A DNA stretch of 64,000 nucleotides, taken from the NCBI RefSeq assembly GCF_004769405.1, contig NZ_RQES01000012.1, positions 310,001 to 374,000 of the forward strand. Reading direction: 5' to 3'. Below are positions 27,980 to 37,258 of this stretch, piece after piece. How positions within the stretch are numbered: the stretch's first letter is position 1; every line of letters starts with the position of its first letter. A model generated the notes under the pieces. The model had not been told where the DNA came from. It did no database searches and worked only from the letters and a program-made list of their open reading frames with translations. This DNA is from Leptospira selangorensis. Lineage in GTDB: Bacteria > Spirochaetota > Leptospiria > Leptospirales > Leptospiraceae. The position numbers were made by a program, and so were the translations under genes.

Positions 27980-29065
27980 TTAACGAGATTCCTGGGAGAA
28001 GGTCGTCTCTAAAGGAAGATGATCACTGGATTCGGAAGCCTCACCTTCTTTTAACACTAAGTATTCTTTCTTAATTAAGCCCTTAGAATAGAATATATAA
28101 TCTATAGTTCTATCCGGTTTTGCGATCTGAGGATCGTTAGGCACATGAGTGAAAAATTTTTCCCGGTTAGGGCCGTTCAATTCTTCCAAACTTGCAGTCG
28201 AATTCCATTTTTTGAATAAGGGAGAAATTTCCTCGTCGTCGCTATAATAATAAGCTCCGTTAGGATGTAATTGTTTTTTGGAAAATCCGGGAGGAAGAAG
28301 ATTAAAATCCCCTGCCAAGACCCATTCCGATTTTTCAGAATCCAATTTTTCCAATAAACTCTCTATAAATGCAACCTGTCTTTGCATTGTATCCGTTCCC
28401 ATAGAGAATGCATCCAAATGTGTATTCAAAAGTACCAAAGGTTTTTTATCTTTTACATCTATAGAGGCTTCTAAGATCGCACGTTTTAATTGCAATTGTT
28501 TAGTGATAGGATCTGCAGGAGGAGTAGGAAGTTGATGGCGAGAAGCAGAAAGAATTTTATATTTACTGAATATAGTCAGTTTCATTCCGACTGAACCCAT
28601 GATCTTTGGATGAGGAACAAATCCTGCCTTCCAATAGAACGCCTCCGTTTGACATGGGTATTTATCCGAAAGTAGAGGCAGAATCCGTTCTGACTGATTT
28701 TCAGAGTAAGTTTTTTTAGCTCCATCGTCCACTTCTTGGAATAGAACAAAATCAGGATCTCTTTCTAAGATCACATTCGCAACTTTTTTGAGAGTAGATT
28801 CTATTTCTTCTCTGGATGGCCCGGTATCCGGTCCGGTTTCATCCGGAACATCATACCAAAATACACGATTTCTACCTGCGAAATATTGTATGTTCCAAGA
28901 GAGTACCTTAACCGGTTCTGAAAACTTTAGACTCGGAGCACCTTCTTCACATTTTACTTGTACTGATTCCAAATCGGATGGATGGAATGTGGAAAAATAA
29001 ACCAGCAGAAGTAATAAAGCGAAAACACTTAATAACACCAGAAGGATTCTTTTGAATAATTTCAA
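27980..29065 (-). CDS. Endonuclease/exonuclease/phosphatase (EEP) family protein, exported or membrane-anchored
   Basis: The 361-residue protein has an N-terminal hydrophobic anchor or signal (6-25) and an EEP fold: VLSWNIQYF (Asn), LFQEVDDG (metal Glu), LLNTHLDAF (His), LAGDFNLLP (Asp/Asn) and SDHLPLETTF (catalytic Asp-His). The family includes nucleases, inositol phosphatases and the sphingomyelinase-like proteins of Leptospira. The extracytoplasmic location argues for a phosphodiesterase or phosphatase acting on lipids or extracellular nucleic acid. The exact substrate is not visible. Confidence 0.88.
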   Translation of the reverse strand: MKLFKRILLVLLSVFALLLLLVYFSTFHPSDLESVQVKCEEGAPSLKFSEPVKVLSWNIQYFAGRNRVFWYDVPDETGPDTGPSREEIESTLKKVANVILERDPDFVLFQEVDDGAKKTYSENQSERILPLLSDKYPCQTEAFYWKAGFVPHPKIMGSVGMKLTIFSKYKILSASRHQLPTPPADPITKQLQLKRAILEASIDVKDKKPLVLLNTHLDAFSMGTDTMQRQVAFIESLLEKLDSEKSEWVLAGDFNLLPPGFSKKQLHPNGAYYYSDDEEISPLFKKWNSTASLEELNGPNREKFFTHVPNDPQIAKPDRTIDYIFYSKGLIKKEYLVLKEGEASESSDHLPLETTFSQESR

Positions 29066-29214
29066 GGCAGCCTCTTTCTATTTATATCATTCTTGGGCAT
29101 CCTTTCTAACGAAATTCCCCGCATTCGTCCACAATTTTAGAGTTTTGGGATTCAAGAATCAGAACGGAAAGACTTTCCCTTTTTCAGGGGATAAGAAACA
29201 TTGGAATCGGTCCC

Positions 29215-30240
29215 ATGCAGAATAAATTTCTAATCCTATTCTTTTCTCTTTTTATATGTTTTAGCCTATCTCCCTTGTTTGGGGAGGAATTAGAACTACA
29301 GATTGTCCTCAAAAATGGAAGCACAGGCGGACCAGGGTCCGCAGAAGGGATCCGCCTCTTCGCCTTAGAAAGACAGATGATGCCTTTACCTCTTCCTGAC
29401 CAGGGTCCAGTTAGAGGAAGTTTCAAACTTCCTAAGATCAATGCTCCTGATGGACTCCCCATCCTACTACAAGTGACCTATAACGGAGTAAATTATAATA
29501 AGATGATCCCTCCGGTGCCTATGATGAGGTCCCGACCACAGGAGGTCACAGTTTACGATAAGACCCTGGATCGTTCCGTAGTTAAAACAAAATCCCTTCT
29601 ACAAGTAGTGAGAGAAAAAGAAGCATTAGTAATTTCTAAAGTATCTATTCTTACCAATAATACGATTCCACCTAAAAGTTTTCAAAACCCGAATGATCCG
29701 TTAGAAGTTTATGTGCCAGAAGGAGCTTTAGAGGTAAGCGCTCAGTTGACCCAGAGCACGAATAAAATGGCGATCCCAATCCAATTGACTAAAGGAAAAA
29801 ACGGTTGGGTGATTGATAGAGCGATCCTTCCCGGAACTTCTCAGTTATTTGTGAGTTATGTGATCCCTTCCAATAATCTATCCCCTACTCAATTTAAGGA
29901 TAGGCTCTTATTCGAGAACCAAGAAGGAGAGAAGGTGATCTTCTCTAAACCTAAGGACATGCAAGTTTCTTTTATCGGGCAGAAGGGAACACGCCCTGTT
30001 TCCGTGGATGCTCCTCCCGATGTGAATTCGAATATCGTAAGTTATGCAGGTCCTCAGTATGAGATCACTCTTTCCGTGATCGGCGGAGAACCGATCAACG
30101 AAACTGCAAACCAGGAAAGAGAGATCAATAATGGAAGTATATTCGTTTCTGCTGAGAAAACGATTTATGGTGTGATTGGAATTCTTTCTTTCTTATTTTT
30201 CCTTTCTTTTACGATCACTTATAGGTTAAGAAAAGAATAA
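29215..30240 (+). CDS. Exported protein with C-terminal membrane anchor, unknown function
   Basis: I do not recognise the family. The 341 residues comprise a signal peptide (1-23, ending LSPLFG), a beta-rich extracytoplasmic region (about 24-310) that looks like one or more Ig-like or carboxypeptidase-regulatory-like domains (for example LELQIVLKNGSTGGPGSAEG near the N-terminus), and a single C-terminal TM segment (about 317-336) followed by the basic tail RLRKE. It would be held in the inner membrane with its bulk in the periplasm. It ends 14 bp before a convergent lipase gene. Confidence 0.75.
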   Translation: MQNKFLILFFSLFICFSLSPLFGEELELQIVLKNGSTGGPGSAEGIRLFALERQMMPLPLPDQGPVRGSFKLPKINAPDGLPILLQVTYNGVNYNKMIPPVPMMRSRPQEVTVYDKTLDRSVVKTKSLLQVVREKEALVISKVSILTNNTIPPKSFQNPNDPLEVYVPEGALEVSAQLTQSTNKMAIPIQLTKGKNGWVIDRAILPGTSQLFVSYVIPSNNLSPTQFKDRLLFENQEGEKVIFSKPKDMQVSFIGQKGTRPVSVDAPPDVNSNIVSYAGPQYEITLSVIGGEPINETANQEREINNGSIFVSAEKTIYGVIGILSFLFFLSFTITYRLRKE

Positions 30241-30254
30241 AAAAGCGGACTTAG

Positions 30255-31205
30255 TTACTTCTTCTTTGCCACTGCTTTCTTTTTAGGAGAAGGTTTCGAT
30301 TTTGCGACCTTCTTGACGCTCGGCTTTTTGGCGGAAGACTTTGTTCTTTCCGGAACCAGAGAATCCATAAATTCTTTGATATCCTTGAGGACCTTATCTC
30401 TTTCTCCCACAGGTTCGTTCATAAGTTCATGATAAAAACCTTTGTAAGTCTTCATTCTTTTATTCTTATAAACTAAATGATTATAGAATTCCAAACTTCC
30501 GGCAGGATCGGCGATCCCATCCGCTAAACCGTGTAGAATGAGGATAGGAGTTCTTAGGATTCCTGCCTTTCTATTCGCGATCCCACCCTGTTGGAACAAT
30601 TCGTAACCCATAGAGAATGAAATTTTACCATGAACCATAGGATCATCAATATAAGCTTGGACCACTTCCGGGTCTCTACTCACCAAACTTGTATCCAAAT
30701 TTGCATCCAGAGTGGTAGAAGGCGCGATCTTACGTAAGAAACCTGCCACAGAGATCTGGAATCTTTGGAATGGAGTAGTAGGGATTTTTAATGCGGAAGA
30801 ACAAGCAACGACTCCATAGATATAATCCTGATTGATACCTTCTAAGGCGTAGCGGATGACTACCACTCCTCCCATGGAATGTCCTAAAAGTAGGATCTTA
30901 TCTTTCTGTTCTTTTTTGCGGACCTCTTGCACGAAGTCAGCGAGATCGTCTACAAATGCTTCAAAACCGGAAGCATGACCTCTTTTACCTTCGGATTTGC
31001 CATGGCCTCTTAGGTCCAAACCGTAAAAGTTTACATCACTATCCTTAAAATATTGGATGAGGTTGGAATACCTACCGCTATGTTCTCCGAATCCATGACA
31101 AAAAACGATTACACGATTGGCTCCGGACTTGGTCCATGCTTGACCGTATAATTTGGTATTGTCTCTGGAAGATTGGAAGAAAAATTCTTTATGTTGGTAG
31201 GCCAT
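30255..31205 (-). CDS. Alpha/beta hydrolase, monoacylglycerol lipase-like, with Lys-rich tail
   Basis: This 316-residue serine hydrolase of the Hydrolase_4/lysophospholipase group has an oxyanion-region HGFGEHSGRY, a nucleophile elbow GHSMGGVV, the acid in LHGLADGIADP and a His in GFYHELMNEP. The catalytic domain ends near residue 285. The last 30 or so residues are almost only Lys, Ala, Ser, Pro and Val (the KSSAKK and SPKKKA type), resembling bacterial histone-H1-like tails. Such a tail is not part of the lipase family. There is no signal peptide, so it is likely cytoplasmic. Confidence 0.9.
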   Translation of the reverse strand: MAYQHKEFFFQSSRDNTKLYGQAWTKSGANRVIVFCHGFGEHSGRYSNLIQYFKDSDVNFYGLDLRGHGKSEGKRGHASGFEAFVDDLADFVQEVRKKEQKDKILLLGHSMGGVVVIRYALEGINQDYIYGVVACSSALKIPTTPFQRFQISVAGFLRKIAPSTTLDANLDTSLVSRDPEVVQAYIDDPMVHGKISFSMGYELFQQGGIANRKAGILRTPILILHGLADGIADPAGSLEFYNHLVYKNKRMKTYKGFYHELMNEPVGERDKVLKDIKEFMDSLVPERTKSSAKKPSVKKVAKSKPSPKKKAVAKKK

Positions 31206-31467
31206 GCTGTTTGGCTCCAGTTAAGTTAGGGCGGCATCCCTCGTAGTCGGACCGAAGCTATAGACAAGTAAACGTCGGGTCAAGTATTTATTCCAAAACA
31301 GAAGAAAGAGGATGTTCTAGGACTAAAATGGGACCGTTCTTTCTCACAAACCTCTGACAGTAAAATCACATTTTCGTTGCCGATTCCTTTTCCCTTCACC
31401 AATCTGTCGCTTTACGTGCTTCTTATAGAAGAGAGGCATCAAACAGAAACATAGTGGAGAGAATTGG

Positions 31468-32853
31468 ATGTCTCAACCGACCTCGGAAAAAAGCCTGCTT
31501 CGATATTTCGGATTAGGCGAACTTGCCGCCCATGGAGGAAACGCGATCCTCGCCTTTTGGATGATCATGGGAATGGCCTTCTTTCTATTCGCGGACCAAA
31601 ACCTGATCGCACCGAACCTCAGAAATATAGCAGGCTCTTTCGGGATCACTGACCAAAAAGAGATCGATTGGAAATTGGGAGGACTGATCCCGATTTGTTT
31701 CTTCGTATTAGGAGGATTGGTTTCGGTTTATATGGGTTATCTTACCCAAAGATTTCCAAGAAAACCTTTAGTCATCGGAACGGTATTATTGGGAGAGATC
31801 CCTTGTCTTCTTTCCGGATTCGCAAGAAATTACGAAGAATTTTTAATCCTCAGAACTCTTACAGGTTTCGGTTTAGGAGGAAGTTTCCCTCTTCTATTCT
31901 CTCTAGTAGGAGATTATTTTTCTGACAAGTCCCGTTCTACCGCTGCCGGTTATCTTTCTCTTTCTATGGGACTCGGAGTTGGACTCGGACAATTGGTAGG
32001 AGGAACCTTAGGAACTGAAGATCCAATCAATGGATGGAGACTAAGTTTTATTTATATGGCTGCCCCTTCTTTCCTATTTATGCTGATTTATGGATTATTC
32101 TGTAAAGAACCGGTTAGAGGCGGAAAGGAAAAGGAGCTGGCAAATGTTTCCACAGACATTAATTCAGAATCCGTTCGTTTAACATGGAAAGATATTCGTA
32201 CGATTTTTGCCACCAAGAGTAATATCGGTATTTTCCTTCAAGGGATCCCAGGTTGCGTGCCTTGGGGAGTATTCTTCGTATTCTTGAACGATTATTACGA
32301 ATTCCAATACGGAATGCCGAAAGATTCAGCCTCAGCCATGGTAATCTTTGCCGCGGTTGGGATCTTTATCGGAACCTTTTTCGGTGGGATTGTAGGCCAA
32401 AAAATATACGATACGAACAAGACATTATTACCAATCTTTTGTGGGAGCATGATCTTGATCGGAATTCTTCCTACCGTTTACTTATTACATGCAGGTAGCG
32501 TAGCAGGAAGTCCTGCATTCATTTTTATTAATATACTTACGGGTATTATTATTTCAGTAACAGGACCAAACGTAAGAGCATTGATCATGAATGTCAATCC
32601 TCCAAAAAGTAGATCTTCCATGTTTGCACTCTATAATCTGACTGACAATCTCGGAAACGGGCTTGGACCTGCAATGGCGGCATTGATCCTTACAGTTTTG
32701 CCGGATAGAACACAAGCATTTACGATCGCCATCCTATTCTGGATACCGTGTGGACTTGCATGGCTTTATATCCTGAAAAATTTCAAACATGACGAACAAA
32801 AGATGCACGAAGAACTGGCAGCAGAAGCTAACAGGATCAAAAGGACAGCATAA
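31468..32853 (+). CDS. MFS transporter
   Basis: This 461-residue major facilitator has 12 hydrophobic segments. MFS motif A-like residues lie after TM2 (GYLTQRFPRKPLVIG), and a GxGxGGSFP motif lies in TM4. The overall pattern resembles the spinster/sphingosine-transporter-like and sugar-phosphate groups. GTGGAGAG precedes the ATG. The stop is immediately followed by the TTG of the mtnC-like gene, so the two are translationally coupled. The substrate is not visible; a methylthio-compound or organic anion is possible from context. Confidence 0.9.
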   Translation: MSQPTSEKSLLRYFGLGELAAHGGNAILAFWMIMGMAFFLFADQNLIAPNLRNIAGSFGITDQKEIDWKLGGLIPICFFVLGGLVSVYMGYLTQRFPRKPLVIGTVLLGEIPCLLSGFARNYEEFLILRTLTGFGLGGSFPLLFSLVGDYFSDKSRSTAAGYLSLSMGLGVGLGQLVGGTLGTEDPINGWRLSFIYMAAPSFLFMLIYGLFCKEPVRGGKEKELANVSTDINSESVRLTWKDIRTIFATKSNIGIFLQGIPGCVPWGVFFVFLNDYYEFQYGMPKDSASAMVIFAAVGIFIGTFFGGIVGQKIYDTNKTLLPIFCGSMILIGILPTVYLLHAGSVAGSPAFIFINILTGIIISVTGPNVRALIMNVNPPKSRSSMFALYNLTDNLGNGLGPAMAALILTVLPDRTQAFTIAILFWIPCGLAWLYILKNFKHDEQKMHEELAAEANRIKRTA

Positions 32854-33558
32854 TTGGAAGAACAAAACACCGAGTTATATTTATTTGATATAGAAGGTAC
32901 AACCACGCCGATAGAATTCGTGCATAAGGTTTTATTCCCCTACTCGGTCCAAAACTTTAAACCGTTCTTCTCTGAAACCTCGGCGGAAACAAATTTCGCC
33001 GAGGAACTGATCCTTGCTTCCAAAAACGAAAACGAATATACGGAAGAAGTTTCCAATTCTCCGGAATCACTTACCCAATTCTGCAAATACCTAGTATCCA
33101 AAGATCGTAAATTAGGGATTTTGAAAGAGATCCAAGGAAGGATCTGGAAAAAAGGATATGAATCCGGTGAACTTAAAAGTACAATTTTCTCAGACGTTCC
33201 TCTCTTTTTGGAAAGGATCAAAAGATCAGGAAAACGTGCTGCCGTATATTCTTCGGGAAGTGTAGAAGCTCAGGTTCTGATCTATAAATATTGTGAAGCA
33301 GGAGATCTTACGGTATATTTCGAAAATTATTTCGATACTGCTGTAGGCGGAAAAAAAGAAGCCGCAAGTTATACTAAGATAGCCGAAAAACTTTCTTTGT
33401 CTCCAAGCTCTATCGTATTCTTTACTGACATAAAAGAAGAAGCGGATGCAGCTTTCCAAGCGGGAGTCAGACCTATCATAGTTTCTCGTCCGGGAAACCA
33501 TCCCCAGGCGAAACATAAGTACCAGGTCATAGAGAACTTTAATAAGATATTGGTCTAA
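32854..33558 (+). CDS. mtnC: Acireductone synthase (enolase-phosphatase E1)
   Basis: MtnC converts 2,3-diketo-5-methylthiopentyl-1-phosphate to acireductone in methionine salvage. The HAD motif I DIEGTTTPIEFVHKVLFPYS is diagnostic. Further motifs are the SSGS-like motif II (YSSGSVEAQ) and motif IV (FFTDIKEEADAA). The length of 234 residues is normal. The start is TTG at 32854 with AAGGA upstream, directly abutting the MFS stop codon. Other mtn genes are not in this window. Confidence 0.93.
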   Translation: MEEQNTELYLFDIEGTTTPIEFVHKVLFPYSVQNFKPFFSETSAETNFAEELILASKNENEYTEEVSNSPESLTQFCKYLVSKDRKLGILKEIQGRIWKKGYESGELKSTIFSDVPLFLERIKRSGKRAAVYSSGSVEAQVLIYKYCEAGDLTVYFENYFDTAVGGKKEAASYTKIAEKLSLSPSSIVFFTDIKEEADAAFQAGVRPIIVSRPGNHPQAKHKYQVIENFNKILV

Positions 33559-33620
33559 CGAACCGCGACAGCGATGCGCAGACCTTTCTTTAGTCCTGGC
33601 TTTGCCAGGATGAGCGTGAA

Positions 33621-33667
33621 TGCGCGAAGTCGTAGCAGCGCGGTCCGAGCAAAGCGAGGGGTCGCCC
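33621..33667 (-). repeat. GC-rich intergenic repeat, family B, copy 1
   Basis: This 47-bp sequence in the gap after mtnC matches, in reverse complement, the sequence at 37505-37552. I count 31 of the first 38 positions identical, and the match resumes (CTTCGC) after a one-base gap. The surrounding gap (33559-33716) is clearly richer in GC than the coding DNA around it and holds no credible gene. Confidence 0.65.
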
Positions 33668-33716
33668 AAACCTTAAAATTTCTATTGCTATACTCCAATC
33701 CGGCCGAAAATAAAGT

Positions 33717-34994
33717 ATGGCCCTAACCCGACCTGTAATCATACTATTACTCTGCGCCTTTTCCTCTTCCATCTTCTCCAAAGAATTCGTATATGCGTTC
33801 CGAGATGTGGGAATGCCTAAAAATACAGGAAAAGATGGAATGCCCAGAAAAGAAAAAATGGTCTTAGTCGGGGAGACCATTATGTTCGATAAGGTCAAAC
33901 CGATCGAATATGAGGGAAAATACAAACGTTTCGAATTAGGATACGATACGAGACCGGATATAGTTACGGTCAAAGTACATCATGATCCAGGTATTCGTCC
34001 GGGACAGATACTCTACCTGATCGAAAAAGACTTCGATCATGAAACATTCAAAGACGGAAGTATCGTAGGGCAAATAGAAGTTAAATCCATCTTCCAAACT
34101 GCTTTCACGGGAAAACAATTAAGGGGTGTCGGATATTTAGGAATGGCAAAGGAGAAGGTACTGACTGTTGCCTATCCGGTATCTTCCGAATTAAGCGGAC
34201 CTGCATTAGTAGAACGTAAAACCGGTGATTATCATTTTACAAGAGATGAGATCCCGGAAGCGATCCAATCTTTTCGAAAGGCAATTCGTTTAGATCCGAT
34301 GTCTCCAGTGCCACATTACAGATTAGGAATGTTGTATTTGAACGAAGCTGGAGTGGATTCAAAAGAACCCGTGTGTTCAGGCATCCTGCCAATGAGTGCC
34401 GGAGCTGAGTTCTCATCCGCTTGGAAAAAAAGATCCAGATTCGATTCAGACCAGGACATGATCCGATTTTCCAGGGAATATGTTTCCTTCTTAAATTGTA
34501 AAGCGGACCAGGCTCCTAGTTTTTCCAAGAACAGTTTTGTTCCGGAAGAATTAGAAAGAGCACAAGAAGTTGCCAGAGAAGGATTCAGACTTTCTAAAAC
34601 GGATTACGAACTTTTGATCAGAAGTGCAGAGACTTATTATAAATTATATGTTTCTTATTCATCGAGCAAAAGACCAAAAGGAAGTGTCTCTCCTGAAGAA
34701 GAACCCAAACTCAGAAATCGTCAGGAAAAGTCTTGGGAAATCGCCCAAAAACTTTTAAAAGAAGCGGGCCTGGATAATATCACGGATTATAGACTTCATA
34801 GACTCACTTCACTTCTATTCGGTAAGAGATATATGGAACTTTCAGGTGGAGCAAAGTCCAGCACGATCAGTGAAGAAGCAAACTTCTTGAGAACGAAAAC
34901 GATCGAATCTATTCAGGCATATAAATTACATAGACCCAAGAATGTTCCGGGAGATAAGGATCTTCTAATATTAGAGAAAGATCTAGGGCTTTAG
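33717..34994 (+). CDS. Exported TPR-containing protein, unknown function
   Basis: I do not recognise the family. This 425-residue protein has a signal peptide (1-21, ending SSSIFS-K) and an N-terminal beta-rich part (22-150). A TPR-like unit lies near residues 165-205 (DEIPEAIQSFRKAIRLDP, then HYRLGMLYLN), and a mostly helical C-terminal half follows. CSGILP and LNCKADQAP hold two Cys that may pair. It is probably periplasmic. It is a single gene that ends at a perfect palindrome shared with the convergent DUF4015 gene. Confidence 0.75.
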   Translation: MALTRPVIILLLCAFSSSIFSKEFVYAFRDVGMPKNTGKDGMPRKEKMVLVGETIMFDKVKPIEYEGKYKRFELGYDTRPDIVTVKVHHDPGIRPGQILYLIEKDFDHETFKDGSIVGQIEVKSIFQTAFTGKQLRGVGYLGMAKEKVLTVAYPVSSELSGPALVERKTGDYHFTRDEIPEAIQSFRKAIRLDPMSPVPHYRLGMLYLNEAGVDSKEPVCSGILPMSAGAEFSSAWKKRSRFDSDQDMIRFSREYVSFLNCKADQAPSFSKNSFVPEELERAQEVAREGFRLSKTDYELLIRSAETYYKLYVSYSSSKRPKGSVSPEEEPKLRNRQEKSWEIAQKLLKEAGLDNITDYRLHRLTSLLFGKRYMELSGGAKSSTISEEANFLRTKTIESIQAYKLHRPKNVPGDKDLLILEKDLGL

Positions 34995-34995
34995 A

Positions 34996-35025
34996 ATCGC
35001 GATGTTGGAATTCCAACATGGCGAT
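34996..35025. repeat. Intergenic palindrome, family A, with extended arms
   Basis: A perfect 18-bp palindrome, ATGTTGGAATTCCAACAT (35002-35019), is flanked by ATCGC and GCGAT arms to give a 30-bp near-perfect inverted repeat. It fills the 38-bp gap between two convergent genes. It lacks a T-run, so it is either a transcript-end hairpin of another kind or a REP-like element. Confidence 0.85.
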
Positions 35026-35032
35026 TTACATA

Positions 35033-36166
35033 TCAATCCTCTATCTTCAACTTTCCATTCTGTATACTTTCCTCGATCGCTCTAAAAGTATCTCCGTATT
35101 TTCCTACGATATTCCAGACAACAAAACCGTCGCTATCGCTATCCACACTTGCTTCGATCTGAGCCTTGATATAATCTTTCAAAGATTTTCCGGAAGGACC
35201 AAGACTCATTCCAAAACCTTGGATCCAACCGACCACTTTCGTTGTTGATAAAGATCTTTTTCTAGTATTTTTCAAACCATCATAAACAGTTTGGTAAGGA
35301 TTTGCGATACGACCAGGTTGGCCGTAAAAATGAGAAGGATATAACATAGGATAGATCACATCCACAAGCTGAGCGAAATTTTCCACCTTCTGCCCGATCT
35401 GATCGTCACGATTAAATGGAATTCTACCAAAAATATCCGCACCTAAGTAAGGAAGTTTTTCACATTGATTCGCTTCCCCACGAATCCTTGTCACAATCTC
35501 GTTGATATTATTATATTTTTCCTTCAAAGAAAGATCTATATCAGTAACATCCGCATAACGTATATAATCCAATTGAACTTCCGGAAATCCGGAAAGACAT
35601 GCCTTTCTAACATAACCCAAAATAGAATTTAATCTTTCAGGACTAGGATACTTAGTCTTAAGGCCGCCGTCGAAATTTACCAATCTTCCCACGGGATAAA
35701 AACCCATTCCTTTAATACGAGAGATCTCTTCCGGAGAAGGAGTTTTAGGTTGGAGATCGATCACTAAAACATTCACTCCGTAATCGGAAGCATCCTTTAA
35801 TAAGGACTCCCATTCATTCTTACGGGACTTATCCGAAACTAAAGAATTATTCACATAAAGACCACGATAGAATTTAGGACGATCTCCATAAGTCCCCTTG
35901 CTCGTAGACCTTGTAAAAAACTTTTTAAGTTTCTCTTTTGGAGCTTCCTTTTCGCTTTCCTCCTGAGTGTTTCTGGAAGAAAGTCGTATCTCCTTCTTCT
36001 CCTTTTCTTTGGAAACAGATTGGGGTTTGGTTTTCATTTCCGGAGACGATTCTAAAACAGGAATTTCCTTTTTATTAGAATTCTCGGGATAAGGAATAGT
36101 GAACTCTGCACAGACCGGAAAAGCGGTAAGAACTAAGATAGGAAAAAGTGAAAACGGTTTGCGCAC
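35033..36166 (-). CDS. Putative glycoside hydrolase (DUF4015)
   Basis: This 377-residue exported protein has a signal peptide (1-20, ending PVCA), a Lys/Glu/Ser-rich linker (25-90) and a TIM-barrel-like domain of the DUF4015 putative glycosyl hydrolase family (about 95-375). Typical motifs are RGLYVNNSLVS, GVNVLVIDLQPK, VQLDYIRYAD (likely carrying a catalytic Asp), DVIYPMLYPSHFYGQPG and SDGFVVWNIVGKYG. It probably acts on an envelope or environmental polysaccharide. It is divergent from the histone-deacetylase-like gene. Confidence 0.86.
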   Translation of the reverse strand: MRKPFSLFPILVLTAFPVCAEFTIPYPENSNKKEIPVLESSPEMKTKPQSVSKEKEKKEIRLSSRNTQEESEKEAPKEKLKKFFTRSTSKGTYGDRPKFYRGLYVNNSLVSDKSRKNEWESLLKDASDYGVNVLVIDLQPKTPSPEEISRIKGMGFYPVGRLVNFDGGLKTKYPSPERLNSILGYVRKACLSGFPEVQLDYIRYADVTDIDLSLKEKYNNINEIVTRIRGEANQCEKLPYLGADIFGRIPFNRDDQIGQKVENFAQLVDVIYPMLYPSHFYGQPGRIANPYQTVYDGLKNTRKRSLSTTKVVGWIQGFGMSLGPSGKSLKDYIKAQIEASVDSDSDGFVVWNIVGKYGDTFRAIEESIQNGKLKIED

Positions 36167-36224
36167 AAATTTACTCCGGGTCTATATTATAATATCGAAC
36201 CGGAGACCTCGGTACTTGTCCTCT

Positions 36225-36243
36225 TTGTAGGACTTCCAACAAA
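36225..36243. repeat. Degenerate copy of intergenic palindrome, family A
   Basis: TTGTAGGACTTCCAACAA is an imperfect inverted repeat matching the consensus of the palindromes at 35002, 37828, 47268 and 52840. It lies between divergent genes, just upstream of the ribosome-binding site of the next gene. Confidence 0.5.
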
Positions 36244-36258
36244 AAACGGGAGAAGAAA

Positions 36259-37185
36259 ATGAAACTCGGCTACGCCTATGACGATACATTTTTGCTGCAT
36301 GATACCGGGACATTCCACCCTGAATCCCCTCAAAGATTGGAATCCATACTCAATCGACTACATAAGACCTCCTATTTTAAGGACATGCATTGGATTAAAC
36401 CGAATAAATTACCGTTAGAACTGATCGAGTCTGTACATGATCATCGACATAGAGAAAGGTTTTCAGTCATCCAAGGGAAAAGAGGAAGTTTCGACGGAGA
36501 CACACCATATTCAGAATCCAGTTTCGATGCTGCACTCTTAGCGGCCGGGAGCGGAGTGGATCTCGTAAATAAGATCCGATCCAATGAAATAGAATCAGGG
36601 ATCGCGCTCGTAAGACCGCCAGGACATCACGCAGAAACAGGAAGGTCCATGGGTTTTTGTTTGCTAAATAATATAGCCATCACCGCTGGTTATCTTCTTA
36701 CACAAGGAGTGGAAAAAGTTTATATACTGGATTGGGATGTGCATCATGGGAACGGAACCCAGGAAATATTTTACGACTCAGACAAAGTATTCTTCACTTC
36801 ACTACATCAATATCCATATTATCCCGGAACAGGTTCAATCCATGAAAGAGGAGAAGGAAGAGGAGAAAACTTTACATTAAACATCCCGTTGCCAATGGGC
36901 TCAGGAGATAAAGAATACCTGCATTATTTCCAAGAAACGGTGGTGCCTTCCATGTTGGAATTCCAACCAGAGTATGTATTAATCTCAGCAGGATTTGACG
37001 GACATAGAAGAGATCCATTAGCGGGTATGAACCTAAGCACAAATGCATTCGCAGAATTCACACGTTTAATATTATCCGCAACAAATCAGATCGGTGCCAA
37101 AACAATTTCCTTCTTAGAAGGAGGTTACGACCTGGATGCTTTGGCCGAAAGTGTAGAAGCCCATGTAGCTGTCCTCGCAGGCTAA
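36259..37185 (+). CDS. Histone deacetylase-fold amidohydrolase
   Basis: This 308-residue zinc deacetylase of the class II HDAC/acetoin utilization/acetylpolyamine amidohydrolase superfamily has the motifs RPPGHHAETG (catalytic His pair), DWDVHHGNGTQEIF (zinc ligands Asp and His) and SAGFDGHRRDPLAG (zinc Asp). The active-site Tyr is in LEGGYDLDAL. All catalytic residues are present. Possible substrates are acetylated polyamines or acetyl-lysine. GGGAGAAG precedes the ATG. Confidence 0.94.
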   Translation: MKLGYAYDDTFLLHDTGTFHPESPQRLESILNRLHKTSYFKDMHWIKPNKLPLELIESVHDHRHRERFSVIQGKRGSFDGDTPYSESSFDAALLAAGSGVDLVNKIRSNEIESGIALVRPPGHHAETGRSMGFCLLNNIAITAGYLLTQGVEKVYILDWDVHHGNGTQEIFYDSDKVFFTSLHQYPYYPGTGSIHERGEGRGENFTLNIPLPMGSGDKEYLHYFQETVVPSMLEFQPEYVLISAGFDGHRRDPLAGMNLSTNAFAEFTRLILSATNQIGAKTISFLEGGYDLDALAESVEAHVAVLAG

Positions 37186-37258
37186 CAGCCCGATTTCTTT
37201 TTTATTTCCGCCCTAAAATTCCGAGAAAAAATGCCTCTTCCCACCCTCTCGGGCCGAT

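Noticed and set aside
33226..33973. Open minus-strand frames across mtnC and the following intergenic region.
   Set aside because: They are antisense to well-supported genes and have compositions typical of shadow frames.
37165..37225. A terminator after the histone-deacetylase-like gene (GGCTAACAGCC before a T-rich run).
   Set aside because: The stem is only three to four base pairs and overlaps the stop codon, too weak to call.
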